This document shows, piece after piece, positions 15,660-23,144 of a stretch of 28,120 nt of DNA (the stretch's first letter is position 1; each line of letters opens with the position of its first letter). A program made the translations under genes and the position numbers. Location of the stretch: contig JAHHTM010000002.1 in the NCBI GenBank assembly GCA_020024675.1, positions 1 to 28,120 of the forward strand, written 5' to 3'. Origin of the DNA: Muricomes sp. Lineage in GTDB: Bacteria > Bacillota > Clostridia > Lachnospirales > Lachnospiraceae. The notes beneath the pieces were generated by a model that saw nothing but the letters and a program-made list of their open reading frames with translations, did no database searches and was not told where the DNA came from.

Positions 15660-16514
15660 TTAAAGAAAGAATGGTGCAAATTCAAAATGGATTCCACCAT
15701 TTGCAAAATTAATACCGATTGCTGCAAGAATCAGACCTACATTGATGATCATGGCAACAATCTGTACGTTTCTCTTTTTTGTCCAGTTTACAAATGCACT
15801 GAATCGTTTACTTCTGAATTCACGTTCAAACCAGTCTTTTGCTCCGATCTGCATCCAGCCACCAATGGCAAGAGAGTTTGCACGAAGTAAAAGCCACATT
15901 CCAATTCCACCATATACGCCAAGACCAAGTGTACAAATAGAACCAAAGATTGGAGCAAATAAAAATCCTACGTGCATAAGAGCTACAGAGTCACTGAATT
16001 CGTTTGTAACAAAAATCCAGTTCCAGAGAGTATACGCAATTACGTAAAAAATAGTAACCATCGGAATTACACCTTCTGTGAGGTAGTAGTCTCCAAATGG
16101 AGCATTAAACTGCCATACACCACGCAGTGCGATTACACCGATTGCAACAGCAAATCCGGAAATTGCATTAAAATATTTTTTGTAACGTAAAAGATCTGTG
16201 AATGTAGCTTCTAGAATATTGATGATGAGCATTAGCATGATCACATCCACGTATACTTGTGGATTAAACAGTTTAAGTGCTGCAAACACAATAAGAATGC
16301 GCATGATCAGAAGTGTAGTAAGTTTCAGTTTTTCAAAGAAAACCGGTTTGGCAACAAGAAGTACCAGAATTGATGGAATAACGATCATTGGAACGTTTCC
16401 CTCCAATGGGTAAAAAGCACTTAAAATAGCCATACCTGTGATTGCGGCTGTAAACATGATCCATTTGATCAAAATATCTGCGCGTCCGTTTTTTGATGTG
16501 TTATCTTTTGTCAT
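15660..16514 (-). CDS. Polytopic membrane protein B of the redox operon, first gene
   Basis: A 284-residue protein with about eight hydrophobic segments (near residues 18-35, 41-58, 66-84, 88-105, 115-130, 150-172, 185-213, 250-270). It shares INILEA, an IAYTLWN motif and RANSLAI with the last gene of the same operon, indicating a distant paralogue. No transport, protease or heme-binding motif is evident. AGGAGG precedes the ATG. As the promoter-proximal gene, opposite a TetR regulator gene, it is likely a core part of the system. A pair of related membrane proteins could form a heterodimer around a lipid-soluble substrate (inference). Confidence 0.8.
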   Translation of the reverse strand: MTKDNTSKNGRADILIKWIMFTAAITGMAILSAFYPLEGNVPMIVIPSILVLLVAKPVFFEKLKLTTLLIMRILIVFAALKLFNPQVYVDVIMLMLIINILEATFTDLLRYKKYFNAISGFAVAIGVIALRGVWQFNAPFGDYYLTEGVIPMVTIFYVIAYTLWNWIFVTNEFSDSVALMHVGFLFAPIFGSICTLGLGVYGGIGMWLLLRANSLAIGGWMQIGAKDWFEREFRSKRFSAFVNWTKKRNVQIVAMIINVGLILAAIGINFANGGIHFEFAPFFL

Positions 16515-16544
16515 TTTTAAACCCTCCTAAAATAATGATTACAC

Positions 16545-16573
16545 TATACATCTATGAAACCCTTTGATATAAT
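16545..16573 (+). promoter_or_regulatory. tetR promoter in the divergent intergenic region
   Basis: TATACA (16545-16550), 17 bases, then TATAAT (16568-16573). The 90-base gap also has to hold the leftward operon promoter, so one bound TetR could control both. No clear palindromic operator is visible. Confidence 0.5.
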
Positions 16574-16604
16574 GAAATAAACGAAGCAAAAAGGAGTTTA
16601 TGTA

Positions 16605-17144
16605 ATGTCTGCAGCAGATTCTACAAAACAGGCGATTGTATTAGGTACAAAAGAACTGGTCAGCACAAAACCATATGAAAAAGTTTCCGTTATAGAAATT
16701 TCGCGGATATGCGGGATCAACAGAAATACATTTTATTATCACTTTGCGGATAAGTATGCTGTGATCGAATGGATCTTTCATAATGAAATCGAACCTGTTA
16801 TTGAAAAATATATGGCAAAGGATTATTGGGCGGATAGCATTATTCTCCTTTGCAGACATATGAAATTAGAGAAAAAGTTTTACACCAATGCACTTACGGA
16901 TAGAGGACGATGTTCCCTGTATCAGATCCTTGTAGATTACTACAAGAAAGCATTGATGCTCTCTTTTCAAGAGGACTATGAAAGACTTGGTATTATTGGC
17001 GATGCCCAGGAGATTGTGGCAAGATTTTTCAGTCATGGAACCATTGACATGATTTGTGACTGGGTTGCAGGTGGCATGAGAAAAGATGCCGATGTGTCAA
17101 CTCAGATTCTGGATATTGCCATAAGAGCAAGTCTGTTCAATTAA
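16605..17144 (+). CDS. TetR/AcrR-family regulator
   Basis: A 179-residue protein with the TetR N-terminal helix-turn-helix (VSVIEISRICGINRNTFYYHFADKYAVIEWIF, written here as motif elements ISRICGINRNTFYYHF and DKYAV) and a divergent all-helical C-terminal half like the DhaS/TetR_C_7-8 group. The start follows AAGGAG at about 16591-16596. It is divergently transcribed from the four-gene redox operon with a 90-base shared gap, so it most likely represses or activates that operon in response to the compound the operon handles (inference from gene arrangement). Confidence 0.88.
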   Translation: MSAADSTKQAIVLGTKELVSTKPYEKVSVIEISRICGINRNTFYYHFADKYAVIEWIFHNEIEPVIEKYMAKDYWADSIILLCRHMKLEKKFYTNALTDRGRCSLYQILVDYYKKALMLSFQEDYERLGIIGDAQEIVARFFSHGTIDMICDWVAGGMRKDADVSTQILDIAIRASLFN

Positions 17145-17334
17145 TCTTAGATTTTGCTCCGTTGATAGGTTAAGAATAATAAAAATAAGACAGGATGACT
17201 ATCAACAAAATATAAAAGTGTCTAAAAATTAGGCACTTTTTTAAATTGCCTTATTTTTAACAAAGTTTATTATGCATATTAAATAAAAAACAATAAAAAA
17301 TTATGTGAAAATATATACAAAAATAATAAAACAC
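17145..17334. other. Gene-free AT-rich spacer between tetR and the glycerol operon
   Basis: The 402 bases between tetR and glpK contain no gene. This first part holds one terminator (17214-17245) and very AT-rich sequence with A tracts around 17281-17330 that may act as an UP element for the glp promoter. The remainder is the glp promoter and leader described separately. Confidence 0.7.
17214..17245 (+). terminator. Intrinsic terminator after tetR
   Basis: A 12-base stem (17214-17225 with 17229-17240; one G-T pair) with a 3-base loop, followed by T residues. It lies 70 bases after the tetR stop. Confidence 0.8.
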
Positions 17335-17363
17335 TTGAAAACGACAGAAGATTGTGTTAGACT
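17335..17363 (+). promoter_or_regulatory. Promoter of the glycerol operon
   Basis: TTGAAA (17335-17340), 17 bases, then TAGACT (17358-17363), with AT-rich DNA upstream. The transcript would have an untranslated leader of about 175 bases before glpK. Confidence 0.6.
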
Positions 17364-17546
17364 AATCGCAAGAAAATAAAAGTGCTGAGATGATGAGAGC
17401 GTAGTATTGTGGCAGAGATGTCGTTTGGATACTATGCCCTTTTTTATTGTAGTGAGTTCTTATTCTCACTCACTAACCTAAAACCTCGAGGATGTAACAG
17501 CATATACCAAAAACGAAACATTAAAGATCAAAGGAGGATTCACAGT
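17364..17546 (+). promoter_or_regulatory. Long structured leader of glpK with attenuator-like hairpin
   Basis: GCGTAGTAT (17399-17407) pairs with ATACTATGC (17429-17437; one G-T), with an inner GGCA/TGTC stem, followed by CC and six T (17440-17445): an intrinsic terminator before the gene. A second hairpin has AGTGAG (17451-17456) against CTCACT (17465-17470) or an alternative TAGTGAG/CTCACTA pairing. In Bacillus, glycerol genes are controlled by GlpP antitermination at such leaders; that mechanism is inferred here by analogy. Confidence 0.6.
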
Positions 17547-19043
17547 ATGGCTAAATATGTTATGGCGCTGGATTCAGGAACAACAAGTAACAGATGTATT
17601 CTTTTTAATGAAAAAGGTGAGATGTGTTCTGTAGCACAAAAAGAATTTACACAGTATTTTCCAAAACCAGGCTGGGTAGAGCATGATGCAAATGAAATCT
17701 GGTCAACACAACTTGGCGTTGCGGTAGAAGCAATGTCAAAAGTCGGAGCAACGGCAGAGGATATCGCAGCGATCGGTATTACAAACCAGAGAGAAACAAC
17801 AATCGTATGGGATAAAGAAACGGGTGAACCAGTATACCATGCGATTGTATGGCAGTGTCGTAGAACATCGGAGTACTGTGACAGTTTAAAAGAAAAAGGA
17901 CTTATCGATTCTTATAGAGCAAAAACAGGACTTATGATCGATGCTTATTTTTCAGGAACAAAATTAAAATGGATCCTTGATAATGTAAAAGGTGTTCGGG
18001 AACGTGCCGAAAAAGGAGAGCTTCTTTTTGGAACAGTAGAGACATGGTTGATTTGGAAACTGACAAAAGGAGCGGTACATGTTACAGATTATTCCAATGC
18101 TTCTAGAACAATGCTTTTTAATATTAATACCCTTCAGTGGGATGATGAAATTCTCGAAGAACTGAATATTCCAAAATGCATGCTTCCAAAACCAATGCCA
18201 TCAAGTTGTGTGTATGGAATGTCAGATCCTCAGTTCTTCGGTGGAGAAATCCCGATCGGTGGGGCGGCAGGAGACCAGCAGGCAGCATTGTTTGGTCAGA
18301 CTTGTTTTAATCCAGGGGAAGCGAAAAACACCTATGGAACAGGATGTTTTATGCTGATGAACACAGGAGAAAAACCAGTATTTTCTAAAAATGGTCTTGT
18401 TACAACAATTGCATGGGGATTAGACGGAAAAGTAAATTATGCATTGGAAGGATCTATTTTTGTAGCCGGTGCAGCGATCCAGTGGTTAAGAGATGAAATG
18501 CGTCTGATTGATTCAGCACAGGATTCAGAATATATGGCAAAGAAAGTCAAAGATACAAATGGATGCTATGTTGTACCTGCATTTACAGGACTTGGAGCAC
18601 CACACTGGGATCAGTACGCAAGAGGAACGATCGTTGGAATTACACGAGGAGTAAATAAATATCATATTATCCGTGCAACATTAGATTCATTATGTTATCA
18701 GACAAACGACGTACTGAAAGCTATGAGGGCAGATTCAGGAATCGAACTTACTTCGTTAAAAGTAGATGGTGGAGCAAGCGCCAATAACTATCTTGCACAG
18801 ACTCAGGCAGACATTATAAACGCACCAGTGAAACGTCCAAAATGCGTTGAAACAACAGCAATGGGTGCGGCTTATCTTGCCGGACTTGCAGTTGGATATT
18901 GGTCAGGAAAGGAAGATGTTATTAAAAACTGGGAAGTTGACCAGATATTTGAATCTAAAATTACAGAAGAAAAAAGACAGGAAATGGTGTCTGGATGGAA
19001 TCGGGCAGTGAAATGTTCTTATGGATGGGCAAAAGAAGATTAG
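17547..19043 (+). CDS. glpK: Glycerol kinase
   Basis: A 498-residue FGGY-family kinase, the normal length for GlpK, which converts glycerol and ATP to glycerol-3-phosphate. Visible motifs include MALDSGTTSNRCILF (phosphate loop), GITNQRETTIVWD, WQCRRT, and the C-terminal ATP-site stretch KVDGGASANNYLAQTQADI. The start is the ATG at 17547 after AAAGGAGG; the open frame extends back to 17409 but runs through the terminator hairpin and is not translated in my view. It is the first gene of a five-gene glycerol operon, 30 bases before glpF. Confidence 0.97.
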   Translation: MAKYVMALDSGTTSNRCILFNEKGEMCSVAQKEFTQYFPKPGWVEHDANEIWSTQLGVAVEAMSKVGATAEDIAAIGITNQRETTIVWDKETGEPVYHAIVWQCRRTSEYCDSLKEKGLIDSYRAKTGLMIDAYFSGTKLKWILDNVKGVRERAEKGELLFGTVETWLIWKLTKGAVHVTDYSNASRTMLFNINTLQWDDEILEELNIPKCMLPKPMPSSCVYGMSDPQFFGGEIPIGGAAGDQQAALFGQTCFNPGEAKNTYGTGCFMLMNTGEKPVFSKNGLVTTIAWGLDGKVNYALEGSIFVAGAAIQWLRDEMRLIDSAQDSEYMAKKVKDTNGCYVVPAFTGLGAPHWDQYARGTIVGITRGVNKYHIIRATLDSLCYQTNDVLKAMRADSGIELTSLKVDGGASANNYLAQTQADIINAPVKRPKCVETTAMGAAYLAGLAVGYWSGKEDVIKNWEVDQIFESKITEEKRQEMVSGWNRAVKCSYGWAKED

Positions 19044-19073
19044 CAAAGGATAGATACAACGGGAGGTGTTCTT

Positions 19074-19787
19074 ATGTTACCATATATTGCAGAATTCTTA
19101 GGAACCCTGTTATTAATTCTTTTAGGTGATGGAGTTGTTGCGAATGTGACTTTAAATAAGTCTGGAATGAAAGGAGCAGGACCGATTCAGATTACCTTTG
19201 CATGGGGACTTGCAGTTATGCTTCCAGCATTTATTTTTGGGGTGGCATCCGGAGCACATTTTAATCCGGCACTTACAATCGCACTTGCAGTTGACGGAAC
19301 TTTTGCATGGAAGATGGTACCTGGATATATTCTGGCTCAAATGGCAGGGGCATTTGTAGGGGCAGTCCTTGTTTATGCAATGTTTAAAGACCAATTTGAT
19401 TCGACAGAATCAGCGGCAACAAAACTGGGAGTGTTTTCTACAAGCCCTTCCATTCCAAATTATAAACGGAATTTGTTAAGCGAGATTATCGGTACATTTG
19501 TTCTTGGATTTGCAATTAAAGGAATTGAACAAGTTCCGGGAATTGCATCAGGCGTGGAAAAACTTTTGGTATTTGGAATTATTGTATCAATCGGGATGTC
19601 TTTAGGGGGGTTGACAGGCTATGCAATTAATCCGGCAAGAGATATAGAACCTCGGATTGTACATGCAATTCTTCCTATTAAAGGAAAAGGCAGTTCAAAC
19701 TTTAAATATGCTCCGGTTGTTATATGCGGACCTATAATCGGGGCAGTGCTTGCAGTTTTAGTTTACGGAGCAATTCCGTGGGCATGA
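19074..19787 (+). CDS. glpF: Glycerol uptake facilitator (aquaglyceroporin)
   Basis: A 237-residue MIP-family channel with six hydrophobic segments and both half-helix motifs: GAHFNPALTIAL (Asn64-Pro65-Ala66) and GYAINPARD (Asn186-Pro187-Ala188-Arg189-Asp190). The Asp after the second NPAR is the usual mark of glycerol-conducting members. Immediately after it the sequence reads IEPRI where family members normally have a glycine (x-G-P-R), a Gly-to-Glu change at residue 192 (codon GAA at 19647-19649). GGGAGG precedes the ATG. Located between glpK and the glycerol-3-phosphate dehydrogenase, it brings in glycerol for the kinase. Confidence 0.95.
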   Translation: MLPYIAEFLGTLLLILLGDGVVANVTLNKSGMKGAGPIQITFAWGLAVMLPAFIFGVASGAHFNPALTIALAVDGTFAWKMVPGYILAQMAGAFVGAVLVYAMFKDQFDSTESAATKLGVFSTSPSIPNYKRNLLSEIIGTFVLGFAIKGIEQVPGIASGVEKLLVFGIIVSIGMSLGGLTGYAINPARDIEPRIVHAILPIKGKGSSNFKYAPVVICGPIIGAVLAVLVYGAIPWA

Positions 19788-19829
19788 TAGGTTAAGATTA
19801 TTCTGAAAATGAGAAGAAAGGGAAATAAA

Positions 19830-21269
19830 ATGTATGATGTGATCATTATTGGGGCCGGTGTATCAGGCAGCGCAGTGGCAAGAGAATTATCCAGATATAA
19901 AGTGAATGCCTGTGTTTTAGAAAAAAATGAAGATGTCTGTTGTGGAACATCAAAAGCAAATAGTGGAATTGTTCATGCAGGCTATGATGCACAGACAGGT
20001 TCTCTTATGGCGAAGCTGAATGTGGAAGGAAATAAAATGATGCCAGAACTTTCAAAAGAACTGGATTTTCCATTCAAACAATGTGGATCCTTTGTAGTCT
20101 GTTTAGAAGAGGAGAGGATTAAAGATCTTGAGGAACTCTATGAAAGAGGAGTAAAAAATGGTGTTGAACATATGGAAGTTATCAAAGATAAGGCAAGAAT
20201 CCATGAAATGGAGCCAAATCTTACAGATGATGTTGCCGCTGTTCTTTATGCACCAACAGCAGGAATTGTCTGCCCGTTTAATTTAAATATTGCACTTGCA
20301 GAAAATGCATATACAAATGGAGTAGAGTTCAAGTTTGATACAGAAGTTTTAGATATAAGAAGACTTGAAAATGGTTGGGAAATTGTAACAAACAATGGCG
20401 TATATGAAACAAAATACATTGTAAATGCAGCCGGCGTGTATGCAGATAAATTTCATAACATGGTAAGTGAAGAAAAAATCCACATTACACCAAGACGAGG
20501 GGATTACTGTTTACTTGATAAAAGTGCAGGTGACCACGTGTCTAGAACGATTTTCGCACTTCCAGGAAAATACGGAAAAGGTGTTCTTGTAACTCCAACC
20601 GTTCATGGAAATATGCTTGTAGGACCTACGGCAATTGATATCGAAAATAAAGAAGGAACGGCAACGACAAAAGAAGGAATTGATGAACTGATTGAAAAGG
20701 CAGGAATGAATGTAAAGGACCTTCCAATGCGTCAGGTGATCACTTCATTTGCAGGTCTTCGTGCTCATGAAGATCATCATGAATTTATTATAAAAGAATT
20801 AGAAGATGCACCAGGATTTATTGATTGTGCAGGGATCGAATCTCCCGGACTTACAAGTTGTCCGGCAATCGGAAAGATGGTTGCGAAGATGATCAAAGAA
20901 AAAATGGATCTTCAAAATAATCCGGATTTTGTTGGAACAAGAAAAGGTATCTTAGATCCAGCTACACTTTCAAAAGAGGAATACAAAGAACTTATTAAAA
21001 AGAATCCTGCATATGTAAATATTATCTGCCGGTGGGAAATGGTTACAGAAGGAGAGATCGTTGATTCCATCAGAAGACCTCTTGGAGCAAAATCACTGGA
21101 CGGCGTAAAACGTAGAACAAGAGCAGGGATGGGAAGATGTCAGTCCGGATTTTGTTCACCAAGGACAATGGAAATCCTACAAAGAGAACTGAATATTCCT
21201 ATGACAGAGATCACAAAATCTGGTGGAAATTCAAAACTTGTGGTTGGTACAAACAAGGATGCTTTATAG
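19830..21269 (+). CDS. glpA: Anaerobic glycerol-3-phosphate dehydrogenase, GlpA-like, with BFD-type C-terminal domain
   Basis: A 479-residue FAD protein of the DAO/GlpA type: MYDVIIIGAGVSGSAVAREL at the start and a catalytic-core region HITPRRGDYCLLDK in the middle. At the C-terminus (about 395-450) is a BFD-like [2Fe-2S] domain. The usual motif CRCE..(x)..RCQxGFC appears here as CRWEMVTEGE with Cys400 then Trp402, then Cys437 and Cys442, so one of four expected cluster cysteines is replaced by Trp (TGG at 21033-21035). The start ATG at 19830 follows AAAGGGA; an earlier in-frame ATG at 19809 lies before that site. It works with the next two genes as the anaerobic three-component dehydrogenase, oxidising glycerol-3-phosphate to dihydroxyacetone phosphate. 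Confidence 0.9.
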   Translation: MYDVIIIGAGVSGSAVARELSRYKVNACVLEKNEDVCCGTSKANSGIVHAGYDAQTGSLMAKLNVEGNKMMPELSKELDFPFKQCGSFVVCLEEERIKDLEELYERGVKNGVEHMEVIKDKARIHEMEPNLTDDVAAVLYAPTAGIVCPFNLNIALAENAYTNGVEFKFDTEVLDIRRLENGWEIVTNNGVYETKYIVNAAGVYADKFHNMVSEEKIHITPRRGDYCLLDKSAGDHVSRTIFALPGKYGKGVLVTPTVHGNMLVGPTAIDIENKEGTATTKEGIDELIEKAGMNVKDLPMRQVITSFAGLRAHEDHHEFIIKELEDAPGFIDCAGIESPGLTSCPAIGKMVAKMIKEKMDLQNNPDFVGTRKGILDPATLSKEEYKELIKKNPAYVNIICRWEMVTEGEIVDSIRRPLGAKSLDGVKRRTRAGMGRCQSGFCSPRTMEILQRELNIPMTEITKSGGNSKLVVGTNKDAL

Positions 21270-21287
21270 AAGGGGAGGACGCTTAAG

Positions 21288-22553
21288 ATGAAACAATATG
21301 ATATCGTTATAATTGGCGGAGGCCCTGCAGGACTGGCCGCGGCTGTGTCAGCAAGAGATAATGGAATAGAACGTATTCTTATATTAGAACGTGACAAGGA
21401 ACTTGGTGGAATTTTAAATCAGTGTATTCATAACGGATTTGGATTGCACACATTCAAAGAAGAATTGACCGGTCCGGAATATGCAGATCGGTTTGCACAG
21501 CAGGTTTATGAAAGAAACATTGAGTACAAATTGAACACAATGGTCATGGATATTAGCAAAGAAAAAGTTGTTACAGCTATGAATAAAGAAGACGGACTTT
21601 TTGAAATTCAGGCGAAGGCGGTGATTCTTGCGATGGGATGTAGAGAACGTTCAAGAGGAGCACTAAACATACCTGGATATAGACCGGCAGGTATTTATTC
21701 TGCAGGAACCGCACAAAGACTTGTGAACATGGAAGGATTTATGCCGGGACGAGAAGTTGTGATCTTAGGATCTGGTGATATCGGGCTTATCATGGCAAGG
21801 AGAATGACATTAGAAGGTGCGAAGGTAAAAGTAGTTGCGGAACTGATGCCATATTCCGGTGGACTCAAACGAAACATTGTGCAATGTTTAAATGATTATG
21901 ACATTCCGTTAAAACTAAGTCATACTGTCGTAGATATTAAAGGAAAAGAAAGATTAGAGTCTGTTACGATCGCTGAAGTAGATGGAAAAGGAAAGCCAAT
22001 TCCGGGAACAGAAGAAGAATATACTTGTGATACTTTGCTGCTTTCAGTAGGTCTGATTCCGGAAAACGAATTGTCCAGTTCGATGGGAGTTCAAATGAAC
22101 CGGATTACATCAGGGCCAGTTGTAAATGAAAGCCTTGAGACAAATATAGATGGAGTATTTGCCTGTGGAAATGTACTTCATGTACATGATCTCGTTGATT
22201 TTGTATCAGAAGAAGCAAAAGCAGCAGGAAAAAATGCAGCTCGTTACGTACAAGATATGGGACTAGAAGATGACGGACAGACGATCATGTTAAATCCGGA
22301 AAATGGAGTACGTTATACGGTACCATCTACAGTGCGTCCGGCTCACATGGAAGATACTATGACTGTACGTTTTCGTGTAGGAAACGTTTATAAAAATCAT
22401 TATATCAGTGTATATTATGATGATGAGCGCATGATGCATAGAAAACGTCAGATTCTTGCACCAGGAGAGATGGAACAGGTGATCCTGAAAAAAGAAGATC
22501 TTTTAAAACATCCTGGTATGAAAACAATTACAATCAAACTGGAGGAGGAATAA
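21288..22553 (+). CDS. NAD(P)/FAD-dependent oxidoreductase of the glycerol operon
   Basis: A 421-residue pyridine-nucleotide-disulfide-type flavoprotein without a CxxC active site. It has an FAD motif DIVIIGGGPAGLAAAVSAR at the N-terminus, a central VVILGSGDIGLIMARRM fold for NAD(P)H, and a C-terminal NIDGVFACGNVLHVHDLVD FAD contact. This is the partner seen after GlpA-like genes in many clostridia, taking the position of the GlpB flavoprotein subunit and presumably passing electrons to NAD(P) or another carrier. GGGGAGG precedes the ATG; it follows glpA by 18 bases and the DUF1667 gene begins 3 bases after its stop. Confidence 0.9.
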   Translation: MKQYDIVIIGGGPAGLAAAVSARDNGIERILILERDKELGGILNQCIHNGFGLHTFKEELTGPEYADRFAQQVYERNIEYKLNTMVMDISKEKVVTAMNKEDGLFEIQAKAVILAMGCRERSRGALNIPGYRPAGIYSAGTAQRLVNMEGFMPGREVVILGSGDIGLIMARRMTLEGAKVKVVAELMPYSGGLKRNIVQCLNDYDIPLKLSHTVVDIKGKERLESVTIAEVDGKGKPIPGTEEEYTCDTLLLSVGLIPENELSSSMGVQMNRITSGPVVNESLETNIDGVFACGNVLHVHDLVDFVSEEAKAAGKNAARYVQDMGLEDDGQTIMLNPENGVRYTVPSTVRPAHMEDTMTVRFRVGNVYKNHYISVYYDDERMMHRKRQILAPGEMEQVILKKEDLLKHPGMKTITIKLEEE

Positions 22554-22556
22554 GTT

Positions 22557-22922
22557 ATGGAAACAAAAGAACTAATTTGTATCAATTGTCCGATGGGATG
22601 TCCTCTGACAGTAACACTAGAAAATGGAGTTGTAACTAGTGTAACAGGTAATACATGTAAACGAGGTGAAATTTACGCAAAAAAAGAAGTGACGTCACCG
22701 ACACGAATTGTAACGTCTACAGTAAAAGTAGAACAAGGAAATACACCGATGATCTCAGTCAAGACAAAGGAAGATATTCCAAAAGGAAAAATTTTCGAAT
22801 GTGTCGAGGCATTAAAAGACGTTGTAGTAAAAGCGCCTATTCATATCGGAGATGTTGTATTAGAAAATGTCGCAGATACAGGAGTAGATATTGTTGCAAC
22901 AAAAGAAGCGAAACGAATCTGA
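22557..22922 (+). CDS. DUF1667 cysteine-motif protein of the glycerol operon
   Basis: A 121-residue protein with CINCPMGCPL (Cys8, Cys11, Cys15) and a further Cys in GNTCKRGE about 24 residues later, a C-x2-C-x3-C..C pattern suited to a small Fe-S cluster. It matches DUF1667 proteins, which in clostridia close the glycerol operon behind the dehydrogenase and the NAD(P)/FAD oxidoreductase. Function is unproven; an electron-transfer subunit analogous to GlpC is the likely role (inference). Its GGAGGA ribosome site lies in the last codons of the previous gene, showing translational coupling. Confidence 0.88.
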   Translation: METKELICINCPMGCPLTVTLENGVVTSVTGNTCKRGEIYAKKEVTSPTRIVTSTVKVEQGNTPMISVKTKEDIPKGKIFECVEALKDVVVKAPIHIGDVVLENVADTGVDIVATKEAKRI

Positions 22923-22952
22923 TTCCTTAAAATCTCATTTTTAGAATATCTC

Positions 22953-22986
22953 AAAAAAGAGGTCGTACTTTGTGCGATCTCTTTTT
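22953..22986 (+). terminator. Intrinsic terminator of the glycerol operon
   Basis: A stem of about 15 pairs with two G-T positions (22954-22968 with 22972-22986) and a 3-base loop ends in five T. It lies 30 bases after the DUF1667 stop. Confidence 0.85.
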
Positions 22987-23085
22987 GTGCAAATTTTTAT
23001 TAAGTTGAATGTCTTGGTTTTTTTGAGTCGTATTATAAATGGAATAAGATAAATTATAGAAAACAAGGATATACATTTTAATATG

Positions 23086-23094
23086 TGGTATGAT
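23086..23094 (+). promoter_or_regulatory. Extended -10 promoter of the serine dehydratase operon
   Basis: TGGTATGAT (23086-23094) is an extended -10 (TG-n-TATGAT) 50 bases before the start at 23145. No clear -35 hexamer is present, as is usual for extended -10 promoters. Confidence 0.45.
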
Positions 23095-23144
23095 AAAATC
23101 AAAGATAGAAAAGAATCTGCAGAAAGGATTTATGTACAAAAGTC

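Noticed and set aside
17380..17440. Possible TPP riboswitch, because CTGAGATGA and a GGATACTATGCC segment resemble parts of the thi-box.
   Set aside because: The conserved ACCTGAT segment and the closing helices are missing, and the downstream genes are for glycerol use. The segment is better explained by the terminator-like hairpin.
17409..17546. N-terminal extension of glycerol kinase by 46 residues.
   Set aside because: It runs through the terminator hairpin, has no ribosome site and has no counterpart in GlpK; the ATG at 17547 has an ideal AAAGGAGG.
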